This document shows, piece by piece, positions 16,301 through 23,743 of a DNA stretch of 34,061 bases; position 1 is the first letter of the stretch, and every line of letters starts with the position of its first letter. Under the pieces are notes generated by a model, which saw nothing but the letters and a program-made list of their open reading frames with translations, had not been told where the DNA came from and did not search any database. The position numbers were made by a program, and so were the translations under genes. Origin of the DNA: Vicinamibacteria bacterium (lineage in GTDB: Bacteria > Acidobacteriota > Vicinamibacteria > Vicinamibacterales > UBA8438); NCBI GenBank assembly GCA_022821235.1, contig JAJEEA010000130.1, positions 1-34,061 on the forward strand, read 5' to 3'.

Positions 16301-16642
16301 ATCGATGTCTCCCTGTTTCACCATCCAGGCGCTCGCGCCCCGGAAGGGCGGCGCGGGACGACTGGAGCATTGACTGCGCGGCAATCGGGCCGCAACGCGC
16401 GACGATTCCCGGGCCGGCGGCCGGCGGCGAATCCCCGCTGCTTCGAGCGGCGATGCGACGCGGGGCTCCGCCGCGGGCGGCTGGCAACCCGTGGTGGAGG
16501 TCCCCGCTGCATTCGAGCAGCGATGCATCCCGCCTGACTGCGTTGTTCGTCGGTTACATATGCCCAATATGCGCCTTCCTCACGCCTTGTCAGGAGGGCG
16601 CCTCGCTGCTCTCGGTGCAACGCGGGGTTCCACCACGGGCCG
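16301..16642. repeat. Intergenic repeat cluster between secreted-protein genes
   Basis: No gene is supported in these 342 bases. A 25-26-bp unit with the core 'ttcgagcggcgatgc' or 'ttcgagcagcgatgc' occurs at 16432-16456 and 16501-16526. A third related copy lies at 33861-33889. A short AT-rich hairpin, 'catatgcccaatatg', sits at 16557-16571 and is followed by a GC hairpin with arms 16571-16580 and 16592-16601. The end of the region (about 16619-16645, through the neighbouring stop codon) resembles 33922-33952. Confidence 0.6.
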
Positions 16643-17053
16643 CTAGCGAACGGCGGGCGCGACCGGCGGGGCCGACCCCCCGAGGAACAACCGGTCGCCG
16701 TTGGCGAGCAGGAAGTTCCTGCCCACCCCCTTGGGCGTGCCGTCCTTGGCGTAGTAGCCCTCGACGGTCAGCTCGATGCCGATCTCGAGGGTGTTCTTCG
16801 TGACCCCGTTGCGAATCAGCTCGTTGGGGCTCCCCCCCTCGATCATCCACCGCACCATCTCTCCCTCCTCGTTCTCGATGTCCATGTGGAACCAGGAGTG
16901 CGGGTTGATCATCTCCCACCGGACGAGCTTTCCGGTGAGGTTCAGCGGCCTCTCGATGTCGAACTCGGCGGAGAAGGCGTGATGGGTCGACGCCGGAGTG
17001 GCCGCGAGCAGCACTCCCGCGGCGACGACGACGCAAGCGAGCTTCGTGCGCAT
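16643..17053 (-). CDS. DUF6152-family secreted protein
   Basis: This 136-residue protein has a signal peptide (1-23) and begins its mature part with 'HHAFSAEFD', the double-histidine opening typical of DUF6152. The family core follows: 'LTGKLVRWEMINPHSWFHMDI', then 'EGYYAKDGTPKGVGRNFLLANGDRLFLG' (given in two parts here: 'EGYYAKDGTPKG' and 'NFLLANGDRLFLG'). DUF6152 has no established biochemical role; its genes usually lie beside the PDLxGxW-type secreted proteins, as here. A strong AGGAGG Shine-Dalgarno precedes the ATG at 17053. It starts 18 bp after the stop of its upstream neighbour (17071), so one operon is likely. Its TAG stop abuts a repeat shared with 33950. Confidence 0.85.
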   Translation of the reverse strand: MRTKLACVVVAAGVLLAATPASTHHAFSAEFDIERPLNLTGKLVRWEMINPHSWFHMDIENEEGEMVRWMIEGGSPNELIRNGVTKNTLEIGIELTVEGYYAKDGTPKGVGRNFLLANGDRLFLGGSAPPVAPAVR

Positions 17054-17070
17054 GGTTCCCTCCTGAACGG

Positions 17071-17892
17071 TTACCGGCCGTCGTCCTCGGGCTGCTTGCG
17101 GAGGTGCCCGTAGATCAGGTCCTCGACGAACTCGACGCACCGGAACTCCAGGATGCGCGCGTTCTCCTCGACGCGCCGATACAGGGGCATCCGTATCGTC
17201 CACGGCCGCGTGAAGACGTTCGGGTCCTCCATGGTGGCCTCGTACCAGAGCGTCTCGGGGCTCCGCGGGGTGATGCGCTCCACCACCCGCATCGCCTCGC
17301 TGTGGTGGTTGCCGGACTGGTCGAACCACGTCTGGCCGTAGAACCCGGTCGTCTCGATGACCAGCGTGTCGCCGTCCCAGTGCCCGTTCGACCACCCCAT
17401 CCAACTGTCGGCGGGGGCGTCCATCTGGTCCGTCATGTACACCGTGCGCACCGCGCCGGCGAACTCGAAGAGCATCATGACGTGGTCCCGGCTCTGGATG
17501 ATCTGGAACGGGAACGGCATGTACATGCCGCGCGGCGTGCCCGGGAGATAGCACTTGATGGCGGGGTCGCGCTCGAGGCGGTTCGCCCGGTTCTCGTCCC
17601 GCTCGGCCAGCGCCTCCGGCGTGTACGGGATCGCGCCGCCGTCGACGATGACCCCGAGGCCGCCCGGCACCGCCGACAGCGCCCCCAGCTCGCGCACGAC
17701 GCTCGGCCCCGCCGAGTGCGGCTCGACGTCCCAGTGGGCGGAGTTCATCGCCTGCCAGATCCCGTTCAGGTCGGGGCGGCCGTCGGGCGTCCTCGGCGCC
17801 TCGTAATCCGAGGTCTGACCCGCCGCGGGGACCGCGGCCAGCGCGACCGCGGCCGCCAACGTCATCGTCGCTGCGAGAGTGCGCATCGCCAT
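17071..17892 (-). CDS. Secreted PDLxGxW-type protein, shorter paralogue
   Basis: This 273-residue protein has a signal peptide (1-26, 'PAAGQ'). Its mature N-terminus is 'YEAPRTPDGRPDLNGIW', the hallmark opening of a large acidobacterial secreted family without assigned function. Other conserved segments are 'CYLPGTPRGMYMPFPFQIIQ', 'VMMLFEFAGAVRTVYM', 'GHWDGDTLVIETTGF' and 'RVVERIT'. This fits a beta-rich periplasmic domain. An AGGTGA element overlaps the upstream stop and sits 5 nt before the ATG at 17892; only 1 nt separates the two genes, so they are translationally coupled. It shares the motif order of its longer neighbour and is probably a tandem paralogue. Confidence 0.85.
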   Translation of the reverse strand: MAMRTLAATMTLAAAVALAAVPAAGQTSDYEAPRTPDGRPDLNGIWQAMNSAHWDVEPHSAGPSVVRELGALSAVPGGLGVIVDGGAIPYTPEALAERDENRANRLERDPAIKCYLPGTPRGMYMPFPFQIIQSRDHVMMLFEFAGAVRTVYMTDQMDAPADSWMGWSNGHWDGDTLVIETTGFYGQTWFDQSGNHHSEAMRVVERITPRSPETLWYEATMEDPNVFTRPWTIRMPLYRRVEENARILEFRCVEFVEDLIYGHLRKQPEDDGR

Positions 17893-17893
17893 G

Positions 17894-18943
17894 TCACCTG
17901 TCCCTGGCTCGATCCGACTGCTCGGCCTGCTCCGCTTCCGCCGCCGCCTCGGCCGCGAGCCGCTCTTCCAGACGGGCCCCGACCAGCGTGTTGTAGAGCC
18001 CGTAGTTGCCCTCGTGGCAGGCGAACTCGAACAGCGGCCCCCGGGTCCTCTGCATGAGGTTCACGGCCGTCCACGGCCGGTCCCAGGTGCCCGGATCGTC
18101 CACCGTGAACCGGTACTCGATGACGTCGTCCGACACGCGGGTGAGGCGCTCGGTCACGCTCATCCGGTCGCCGGAGCCCTGGAACGGGTTCTTGCCGTTG
18201 AAGTTGGCGGTCTCCACGACGAGGGTGTCGCCCTCCCAGCGCCCCCGCGACAGGCCGATCCACTGCTGCAGTCCCGCCGGGGGGGCGTCGGGATCGTCGA
18301 GCGGGATGATGCGCGCGTCGTGGATCATCTCGGACAGGATCATCACGTGGTCGGCCGCCTGCACGATGTGGTAGTTGGCGTTGTAGCCGTTGGGCATCAT
18401 CGGCGGACCGACGCCCCGCATCATGATGCACCGGTCGTCGAGCTGGTTGGCCTCGGCCGAGTCCCACCGCCCCCCGAGCCGGGCCTGCGCCTCGGCCCGC
18501 GCCGCCGCCGTCCGCCGTCCGTCGGCGTTGACCGGCGGCAGCCGCCCGTCCGGCGGGTCGACGATCATCGAAGTGCGGAGGTTCTGCGCCCGCGCCGCCT
18601 GGCTGCGGTCGAGCCCGAACTGGGTGAAGTCGTAGTGGACGTCGGGAATGGTGCCGGGCTCGGTCTGGGCGCTCTCGCGGGCGGCGCGGCCGCCCTCGAT
18701 GGCGGCGACCTCCTCGGGGGTGTAGAACTCCCCCGCCACCCCTTCCGGCCGTTCCAGCGGCGTGTAGGTCTGGTTCGACCAGAACCCCTCCAGATCCGGA
18801 TGACCGTGCGGCGTGCGGGGCACCTCGTACGGTGCGTCCGCCGCACCCGATACCGCCGGCTCCTGCGCGGCGGCGGAGCCTGCCGCCGCGAGCGCGAGCA
18901 CGGCGAGGACGACCGGCCAGCCGCCGGCCACGTTTCGAGGCAT
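17894..18943 (-). CDS. Secreted PDLxGxW-type protein, longer paralogue
   Basis: From the ATG at 18943 the protein has 349 residues with a signal peptide ending near 'AGSAAAQ'. The mature start 'YEVPRTPHGHPDLEGFWSNQ' matches the same secreted family as the next gene. Later shared blocks are 'RCIMMRGVGPP', 'NYHIVQAADHVMILSEMIHD', 'GRWEGDTLVVETANF' and 'VTERLTRV'. An Ala/Glu-rich C-terminal tail ('EERLAAEAAAEAEQAEQSD') may be helical. An AGGAG about 8 nt upstream supports this start; an in-frame ATG at 18964 is less likely. It is the first gene of the minus-strand secreted-protein operon and is divergent from the carboxyltransferase gene. Confidence 0.85.
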   Translation of the reverse strand: MPRNVAGGWPVVLAVLALAAAGSAAAQEPAVSGAADAPYEVPRTPHGHPDLEGFWSNQTYTPLERPEGVAGEFYTPEEVAAIEGGRAARESAQTEPGTIPDVHYDFTQFGLDRSQAARAQNLRTSMIVDPPDGRLPPVNADGRRTAAARAEAQARLGGRWDSAEANQLDDRCIMMRGVGPPMMPNGYNANYHIVQAADHVMILSEMIHDARIIPLDDPDAPPAGLQQWIGLSRGRWEGDTLVVETANFNGKNPFQGSGDRMSVTERLTRVSDDVIEYRFTVDDPGTWDRPWTAVNLMQRTRGPLFEFACHEGNYGLYNTLVGARLEERLAAEAAAEAEQAEQSDRARDR

Positions 18944-19093
18944 CTGAGCGCTCCTTCTCCGCATGCCACTCTGCCGGACTCGGGCGCACGCGGGTCGCGA
19001 ACCACGGCAATTATCACCCAACACCGCGCCGCTCGCGACACCAAATGTCGGGGTTGACGAACCGCCCATCAGGTACGGCCAGGCGTTCCCCGG

Positions 19094-19099
19094 TATAAT
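19094..19099 (+). promoter_or_regulatory. Candidate -10 box of the decarboxylase operon
   Basis: A perfect TATAAT stands out in very GC-rich DNA, 10 nt before the ATG at 19110. No -35 element is seen at the usual spacing; the nearest TTGACG (19054-19059) is 34 nt away. If real, the transcript starts only a few bases before 19110, and the ATG at 19098 could not be used. Confidence 0.35.
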
Positions 19100-19109
19100 G
19101 GCTGGCCAC

Positions 19110-21227
19110 ATGGCTGAGACTTCCGGCGACGCGCCCCGGAACGAGAAGCTGTCGCAGGCGGCGGTTCCCGTAGCCGGCGACGGCGACCGTGCGACCACCG
19201 CGGAGGGCGATGCGCTGAACCTGGTCGTGCCGGCCGGCACCCCGGTCGCCGGCGGGACGGTGCTGGCGTCGCTGCGCAACTGGAACCGGCGGCGGCGGTC
19301 GAAGAAGCGGGGCGCCGACGCCCCGCCCGTCGCCGACGCCCTCGACGCCGCGCATCCGCCGTTGCGTTCGGCCGCCGGGGCGCCGGTGGATGCAGCCGAG
19401 CCGTCCGTCGACGAGGTCGCGCCGCCCGCGCCACCGGCGGTGGACGAGGCCGACCTCGCACCCGACGCCGCTCCCCGGGCCACGGACGAGGCGGCTCCGG
19501 CACCCGACGCCGCTCTCCCGACGATTGCCGACCCCGGCGCGCCGGGCGCTGGCGCCGACGCCGAGGATCTTGCGCCCGACCGCGCGGGCGGTCCGCCCGC
19601 GACCGGCGAGTCGCCCGCTCCGCCCAGGGCCCCCGAGCCTTCCGCGGAGGACGCGTCGCCGGAGGGGCTTTCCCCCGCCGCCGCGAGCCGCGACCTCATC
19701 GCCGAGCGACGCGTCGCGGCCCGGCGGGGCGGCGGCCAGGATCGCATCGACGCCCAGCACGCCCGCGGCAAGCTGACCGCCCGCGAGCGCATCAAGCGCA
19801 TGCTGGACGCCGACTCGTTCGAGGAGCTGGCACCCTACGTCGAGCATCGCCACGCCGGCTTCGGGCTCGAGAAGAACCGCCACGCGGGCGACGGCGTCGT
19901 CACCGGCTTCGGCCTCGTCGACGGCCGCCGCATCGCCATCTTCGCGCAGGACTTCACGGTGCTCGGCGGCTCGTTCTCCGAGGTCCAGGCCATGAAGGTG
20001 GGCCGGCTGATCGAGGCGGCCACGAGCAGCGGGCTGCCCATCGTCGCGCTGCTCGACTCGGTCGGCGCCCGCATCCAGGAGGGCGTGTGGAGCCTCGCGG
20101 GGTTCGGCGACCTCTTCTGGCGCAACACCCAGGCGAGCGGCGTGGTGCCGCAGATCAGCCTCATGCTGGGGCCGTGCGCGGGCGGCGCCGTCTACTCGCC
20201 GGGGCTGACCGACTTCGTGGTGATGACCCGCGGCAACAGCTTCATGTTCATCACCGGGCCCGACGTCATCCAGACCGTCACCGGCGAGGAGGTCGACGTC
20301 GAGACCCTCGGCGGGGCGACCACCCACGCGGCGGGCTCGGGCGTCGCGCACTTCGTGACCGACGACGAGAACGGTGCGTTCGCCCTCACCCGGCGGTTGC
20401 TGGGCTACCTGCCTTCGAACAACGTCGACGACCCGCCGGTCCTGTCCCCGGACGACGCCCTGACCCCGGACACCGCGGCCCTCGACGGGCTCATTCCCGA
20501 GTCGGCCGAGCTGTCCTACGACGTCCGCGACGCCATCGGCCTCATCGCCGATCGCGGCTCGTTCCTCGAGGTGCAGGCCGACTTCGCGCCGAACGCGGTG
20601 GTCGGGTTCGCCCGGCTCTCGGGCCGGGTGGTGGCGTTCGTGGCCAACCAGCCGGCGCACCTCGCGGGGGTCCTCGACATCGACGCCTCGGACAAGATCG
20701 CGCGGTTCATCCGCTTCTCCGACGCGTTCAACATCCCCATCGTCACCCTCGTCGACTGCCCGGGCTTCCTTCCCGGCAGCGGGCAGGAGCGCCAGGGCAT
20801 CATCCGCCACGGCGCCAAGATCGTGTACGCCTACTCGGAAGCGACGGTGCCCAAGGTTTCGGTGGTGCTGCGCAAGGCCTACGGCGGCGCTTACATCGTG
20901 ATGAGCAGCAAGATGATCCGCACCGACGTGTGCCTCGCGTGGCCGTCGGCCGAGATCGCGGTGATGGGCCCCAAGGGGGCCGTCAACATCCTGTACGCCC
21001 GGCAGCTCGCGGCCCTCGATCCCGCCGAGCGGGAGGCCGAGCGGACCCGGCTCGAGGGCTCGTTCCAGGAGAAGTTCAACTCGCCGTTCGTGGCGGCGGC
21101 GGCGGGGCACATCGACGACGTGATCTACCCGCGCGAGACCCGGGTCCGGGTGACGGCGGCGCTCGACTTCCTCAAGGACAAGCAGACCGCGACCGTGCCG
21201 AAGAAGCACGGGAACATCCCGCTCTGA
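19110..21227 (+). CDS. Acyl-CoA carboxylase/decarboxylase carboxyltransferase subunit with long N-terminal extension
   Basis: From the ATG at 19110 the protein has 705 residues. Residues ~193-705 are a complete biotin-dependent carboxyltransferase of normal size (about 510). It begins 'ARGKLTARERIKRMLDADSF' and includes 'HAGDGVVTGFGLVDGRRIAI', the acyl-CoA oxyanion site 'SGLPIVALLDSVGARIQEG', 'GPCAGGAVYSPGLTDF', 'NQPAHLAGVLDIDASDK', 'GQERQGIIRHGAKIVYAYSE' and 'LRKAYGGAYIVMSSK'. It is of the MmdA/PccB/GcdA type. The first 190 residues are Ala/Pro/Asp-rich and probably disordered, with a basic patch 'NWNRRRRSKKRGA'. With the next three genes it forms a sodium-pump-type decarboxylase, most likely methylmalonyl-CoA. 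An ATG at 19098 is the alternative start. Confidence 0.88.
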   Translation: MAETSGDAPRNEKLSQAAVPVAGDGDRATTAEGDALNLVVPAGTPVAGGTVLASLRNWNRRRRSKKRGADAPPVADALDAAHPPLRSAAGAPVDAAEPSVDEVAPPAPPAVDEADLAPDAAPRATDEAAPAPDAALPTIADPGAPGAGADAEDLAPDRAGGPPATGESPAPPRAPEPSAEDASPEGLSPAAASRDLIAERRVAARRGGGQDRIDAQHARGKLTARERIKRMLDADSFEELAPYVEHRHAGFGLEKNRHAGDGVVTGFGLVDGRRIAIFAQDFTVLGGSFSEVQAMKVGRLIEAATSSGLPIVALLDSVGARIQEGVWSLAGFGDLFWRNTQASGVVPQISLMLGPCAGGAVYSPGLTDFVVMTRGNSFMFITGPDVIQTVTGEEVDVETLGGATTHAAGSGVAHFVTDDENGAFALTRRLLGYLPSNNVDDPPVLSPDDALTPDTAALDGLIPESAELSYDVRDAIGLIADRGSFLEVQADFAPNAVVGFARLSGRVVAFVANQPAHLAGVLDIDASDKIARFIRFSDAFNIPIVTLVDCPGFLPGSGQERQGIIRHGAKIVYAYSEATVPKVSVVLRKAYGGAYIVMSSKMIRTDVCLAWPSAEIAVMGPKGAVNILYARQLAALDPAEREAERTRLEGSFQEKFNSPFVAAAAGHIDDVIYPRETRVRVTAALDFLKDKQTATVPKKHGNIPL

Positions 21228-21580
21228 TGCTCTCCCAACTCGAGACGGTGCTGGAGATCTCGGCCGTCGGCACCGTCATCCTGTTCGCGGCGCTGGCCGG
21301 GCTGCTCGGCCTCATGTACCTGCTGACCGCGCAGTGGCCGGCGCGCGCCGCGCAGTGGCTGCTCGAGACCGTCCCCGGCTCGGAGCCGGCGACGTTCGGC
21401 CGCATCACCGACGCCGAGCGCGAGCGGCGCCTCCGCGCGGTGGCGATAGCGGTGGCGGCGGCCTGCGCGACGGTCGAGCGCGCGCCCAGCGTCCCCGACC
21501 GCACGCCGTCCCAGTGGCGGCGCCTGCACCTGGCCCGGCGCCTGAACAGCCGGGTCGCGCGGACGAGGGCGCGGTCGTGA
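21227..21580 (+). CDS. OadG/MmdD-like small membrane anchor subunit
   Basis: This 117-residue protein has one N-terminal transmembrane helix ('ISAVGTVILFAALAGLLGLM', about 10-29). A basic, Ala/Arg-rich soluble tail follows ('RRLRAVAIAVAAACATVERA', 'SQWRRLHLARRLNSRVARTR'). In sodium-pumping decarboxylases the gamma/delta subunit of this shape anchors the carboxyltransferase to the beta subunit. Its sequence is poorly conserved, so the call rests on topology, size and position. Its ATG overlaps the carboxyltransferase stop (TGATG, 21225-21229) and its TGA overlaps the biotin carrier start, so translation is coupled on both sides. Confidence 0.75.
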   Translation: MLSQLETVLEISAVGTVILFAALAGLLGLMYLLTAQWPARAAQWLLETVPGSEPATFGRITDAERERRLRAVAIAVAAACATVERAPSVPDRTPSQWRRLHLARRLNSRVARTRARS

Positions 21581-22017
21581 GCCGCTACCGGGTCACCGTC
21601 GACGGCCGGCGCTACTACGTGGACATCGACGACCCGCACGCGCGACCGGTCACCGCGACGGTGTCCGGCACGACGTTCTCGGTCGACGTGGAGCCCTCCG
21701 ACAGCACCGACGTGCCGCTCGGCGACGCCCCGGCGCGCGCGGCCGAAACACGGCAGGCGGCCCCCGCCGAGGCCCCCGCCACGACCGTCGCCTCCGGCGA
21801 TCCCGACCGCATGATCGCGCCGATTCCCGGCGTGGTCTCCTCGATCGCGGTCGCCGCCGGGCAGACCGTCGCGCGCGGCGACGAGCTGATCACGCTCGAG
21901 GCCATGAAGATGATGAACGTCATCCGGTCGCCGCGTGACGGCAGAATAGACACCGTGCACGTGGCCCAGGGCAGCCGCGTCGCGCAGGGCGAGCCACTGG
22001 TGTCGTTCGAGCCGTAG
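21577..22017 (+). CDS. Biotin carboxyl carrier subunit of decarboxylase
   Basis: Starting from a GTG at 21577 that overlaps the previous stop (GTGA), the protein has 146 residues. An N-terminal beta domain ('YRVTVDGRRYYVDI') and an Ala/Pro linker lead to a biotinyl domain from about residue 78. The biotinylation motif is 'LEAMKMMN' with K111 as the modified lysine, preceded by 'MIAPIPGVV'. It would shuttle the carboxyl group from the carboxyltransferase to the membrane beta subunit. The TAG stop (22015-22017) is also the first three bases of a dispersed repeat element, so the element may have fixed this end of the protein. Confidence 0.88.
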   Translation: MSRYRVTVDGRRYYVDIDDPHARPVTATVSGTTFSVDVEPSDSTDVPLGDAPARAAETRQAAPAEAPATTVASGDPDRMIAPIPGVVSSIAVAAGQTVARGDELITLEAMKMMNVIRSPRDGRIDTVHVAQGSRVAQGEPLVSFEP

Positions 22018-22122
22018 TGGTGCGTCACGCCCCAATCGGCCAGGGATCCTGGGTTTGTGGTGCGCAATCGGTGACGAATCACAGCGCCGCACACCCGGAC
22101 GTTCAGTCAGGGCGCAGCACTA
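22015..22122. repeat. Dispersed TIR repeat, copy A
   Basis: This 108-bp element begins 'tagtggtgcg' and ends 'cgcagcacta'; the ends are inverted repeats matching at 9 of 10 positions. It shares 'gcgcaatcg', 'tgacgaatcacagc' and both ends with copy B (33701-33809). It also resembles the reverse complement of copy C (23288-23392). It starts exactly at the stop codon of the biotin carrier gene. No coding capacity is seen; it looks like a MITE-like or structural extragenic repeat. Confidence 0.65.
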
Positions 22123-22189
22123 GCCCGCGCGGCCACGCTTTTCCGGGACCCTTGCCGTCGACTCTGCGCGGTCGCACCCACCCCTCTTC

Positions 22190-23290
22190 ATGATTCCCCT
22201 GATCCCCACGATTGGCCCCGAAGCCCTGCTGATGTTCGCCATCGGCGGGCTCCTGATCTATCTGGCCATCGCGAAGGAGTACGAGCCGACCCTGCTGCTG
22301 CCCATCGGCTTCGGGGTGCTGCTGGGCAACCTGCCCAACTCGCCGATGAACCAGCCCGAGGGGATGCTGCACCTGCTGATCGAGTTCGGCATCGACACCG
22401 AGCTCTTCCCCCTCTTCATCTTAATCGGCATCGGGGCGATGATGGACTTCCGCCCCCTGCTGTCGCAGCCGATGTTCGCCCTCCTGGGGGCGGCCGGCCA
22501 GCTCGGCATCTTCGCCACCCTCATCCTCGCCACCCTCGTCGGGTTCCCGCTGAACCAGGCCGCGTCGATCGCGGTGATCGGCGCCATCGACGGCCCCACC
22601 AGCATCTACGTCTCCTCGCTCCTCGCCCCCGAGCTGCTGGCCCCGATCGCGGTCACCGCCTACTCCTACATGAGCCTGGTCCCGATCATCCAGCCCCCCT
22701 TGATGCGGCTGTTCACCACGCGGGCGGAGCGCCGCATCCGGATGGAGTACGCCCCGCGTCCCGTCCCCCGCGGCGCCGTCATCGCCTTCCCCATCGTGGT
22801 GACGATCGGCATCGGCATCCTCGTGCCGCCCTCGGCGCCGCTGGTGGCGACGCTCATGTTCGGCAACCTGCTGAAGGAGTCGGGCGTCGTCGCCCAGCTC
22901 GCGAGCACCGCGTCGAACGAGCTCGCCAACCTGTCGACGATCTTCCTCGGCCTCACCGTCGGCAGCCTCATGCAGGCCGACACGTTCCTGCAGCCGACGA
23001 CCCTGTTCATCCTCGGCCTCGGGCTCTTCGCGTTCGCCCTCGACACCATCGCCGGCATCCTGTTCGGCAAGGTGCTGTGCACGGCGAGCCGCGGCAAGGT
23101 CAACCCCCTCGTGGGCGCCGCCGGCATCAGCGCCTTCCCCATGAGCGGGCGGCTCGTGCAGCGGGTGGCGCAGGATGAGGACTTCACCAACCACGTCCTC
23201 ATGCACGCCATGGGGGCCAACACCGCCGGCCAGCTCGGCTCGGTCATCGCCGGCGGGGTCCTGCTGACGCTCTACGGCATCTTCGGCTAG
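22190..23290 (+). CDS. Sodium-pump decarboxylase beta subunit (OadB/MmdB/GcdB family)
   Basis: This 366-residue protein has about nine to eleven hydrophobic helices. It carries the family core 'IGAIDGPTSIYVSSLLAPEL' with D134, the conserved aspartate needed for decarboxylation and ion transport. Other blocks are '[16 protein letters not shown]', 'LMFGNLLKESGV', 'LGLTVGS' and 'HAMGANTAGQLGS'. It would decarboxylate carboxybiotin on the membrane and export sodium ions. It lies 172 bp after the biotin carrier gene, the gap being mostly repeat copy A. It is a paralogue of the beta subunit at 32539, sharing most of these blocks. Its TAG stop coincides with the start of repeat copy C. Confidence 0.9.
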   Translation: MIPLIPTIGPEALLMFAIGGLLIYLAIAKEYEPTLLLPIGFGVLLGNLPNSPMNQPEGMLHLLIEFGIDTELFPLFILIGIGAMMDFRPLLSQPMFALLGAAGQLGIFATLILATLVGFPLNQAASIAVIGAIDGPTSIYVSSLLAPELLAPIAVTAYSYMSLVPIIQPPLMRLFTTRAERRIRMEYAPRPVPRGAVIAFPIVVTIGIGILVPPSAPLVATLMFGNLLKESGVVAQLASTASNELANLSTIFLGLTVGSLMQADTFLQPTTLFILGLGLFAFALDTIAGILFGKVLCTASRGKVNPLVGAAGISAFPMSGRLVQRVAQDEDFTNHVLMHAMGANTAGQLGSVIAGGVLLTLYGIFG

Positions 23291-23392
23291 CGCTGCGCAG
23301 TGGGGTGGGCGTTCGGGCGTGCGGCGCCGTGATCGGCGATCGCGGTGGGAACCCGTGCCTGTGCCCGAAGATGGGGACGTGACGCGCCACCC
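23288..23392. repeat. Dispersed TIR repeat, copy C (inverted, diverged)
   Basis: The sequence starts 'tagcgctgcg' at the stop codon of the beta-subunit gene and runs about 105 bp to 'gacgcgccaccc'. It aligns with the reverse complement of copy A: matching segments include 'gtgcggcg', 'tgtga' or 'cgtga', and 'ggggacgtgacgc' against 'ggggcgtgacgc'. It is the most diverged of the three copies. Confidence 0.5.
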
Positions 23393-23743
23393 CTCCGCGC
23401 CGCAGACGGCCGCCTCCTCAGCCCGCGGCGACTCCCGGCAAGCCGGCTCGGCCAGCGCCGCGCGGAGCGTGACATACGGGATGGTCGGCTGGTCGTCCGC
23501 GCCTCAGGCGGCCGCCCCGTGCCGCCGGCTCCCGGCAGAATCGGCTACGCCGGCGGCGGCGTTGGAGGGGCACACCCGGGCCGCAGACCTTGGCGCGACC
23601 CCGACCTGCAGGGCATCGGCGGGCGGCAGGGGCGCGGGCAGGCCGGCAGACGACAGTGCGACAGACGTGACGAACGAGCCGGCCCGACGGCGCCTTTCGG
23701 TGTAAGCTACGGCGAATCGGAACGTCCAGAAAGGGGAACCTGC
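23393..23743. other. Intergenic stretch with no supported gene
   Basis: Between repeat copy C and the PQQ dehydrogenase start, no convincing gene is visible. An open plus-strand frame contains 'WRDPDLQGI', reminiscent of the PDLxGxW secreted family, but too short to call a relic. The promoter of the PQQ dehydrogenase must lie here; I see no clear boxes. An AAGGGGA-type Shine-Dalgarno lies just before the ATG at 23744. Confidence 0.4.

Noticed and set aside
19054-19099. TTGACG with TATAAT as a full sigma70 promoter
   Set aside because: The 34-nt spacer is twice the functional length, so only the -10 box is kept as a weak candidate.
23560-23640. 'WRDPDLQGI' in an open frame, like the PDLxGxW secreted family
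   Set aside because: Only about nine residues agree and no second family block follows; chance similarity in GC-rich DNA is as likely as a relic.
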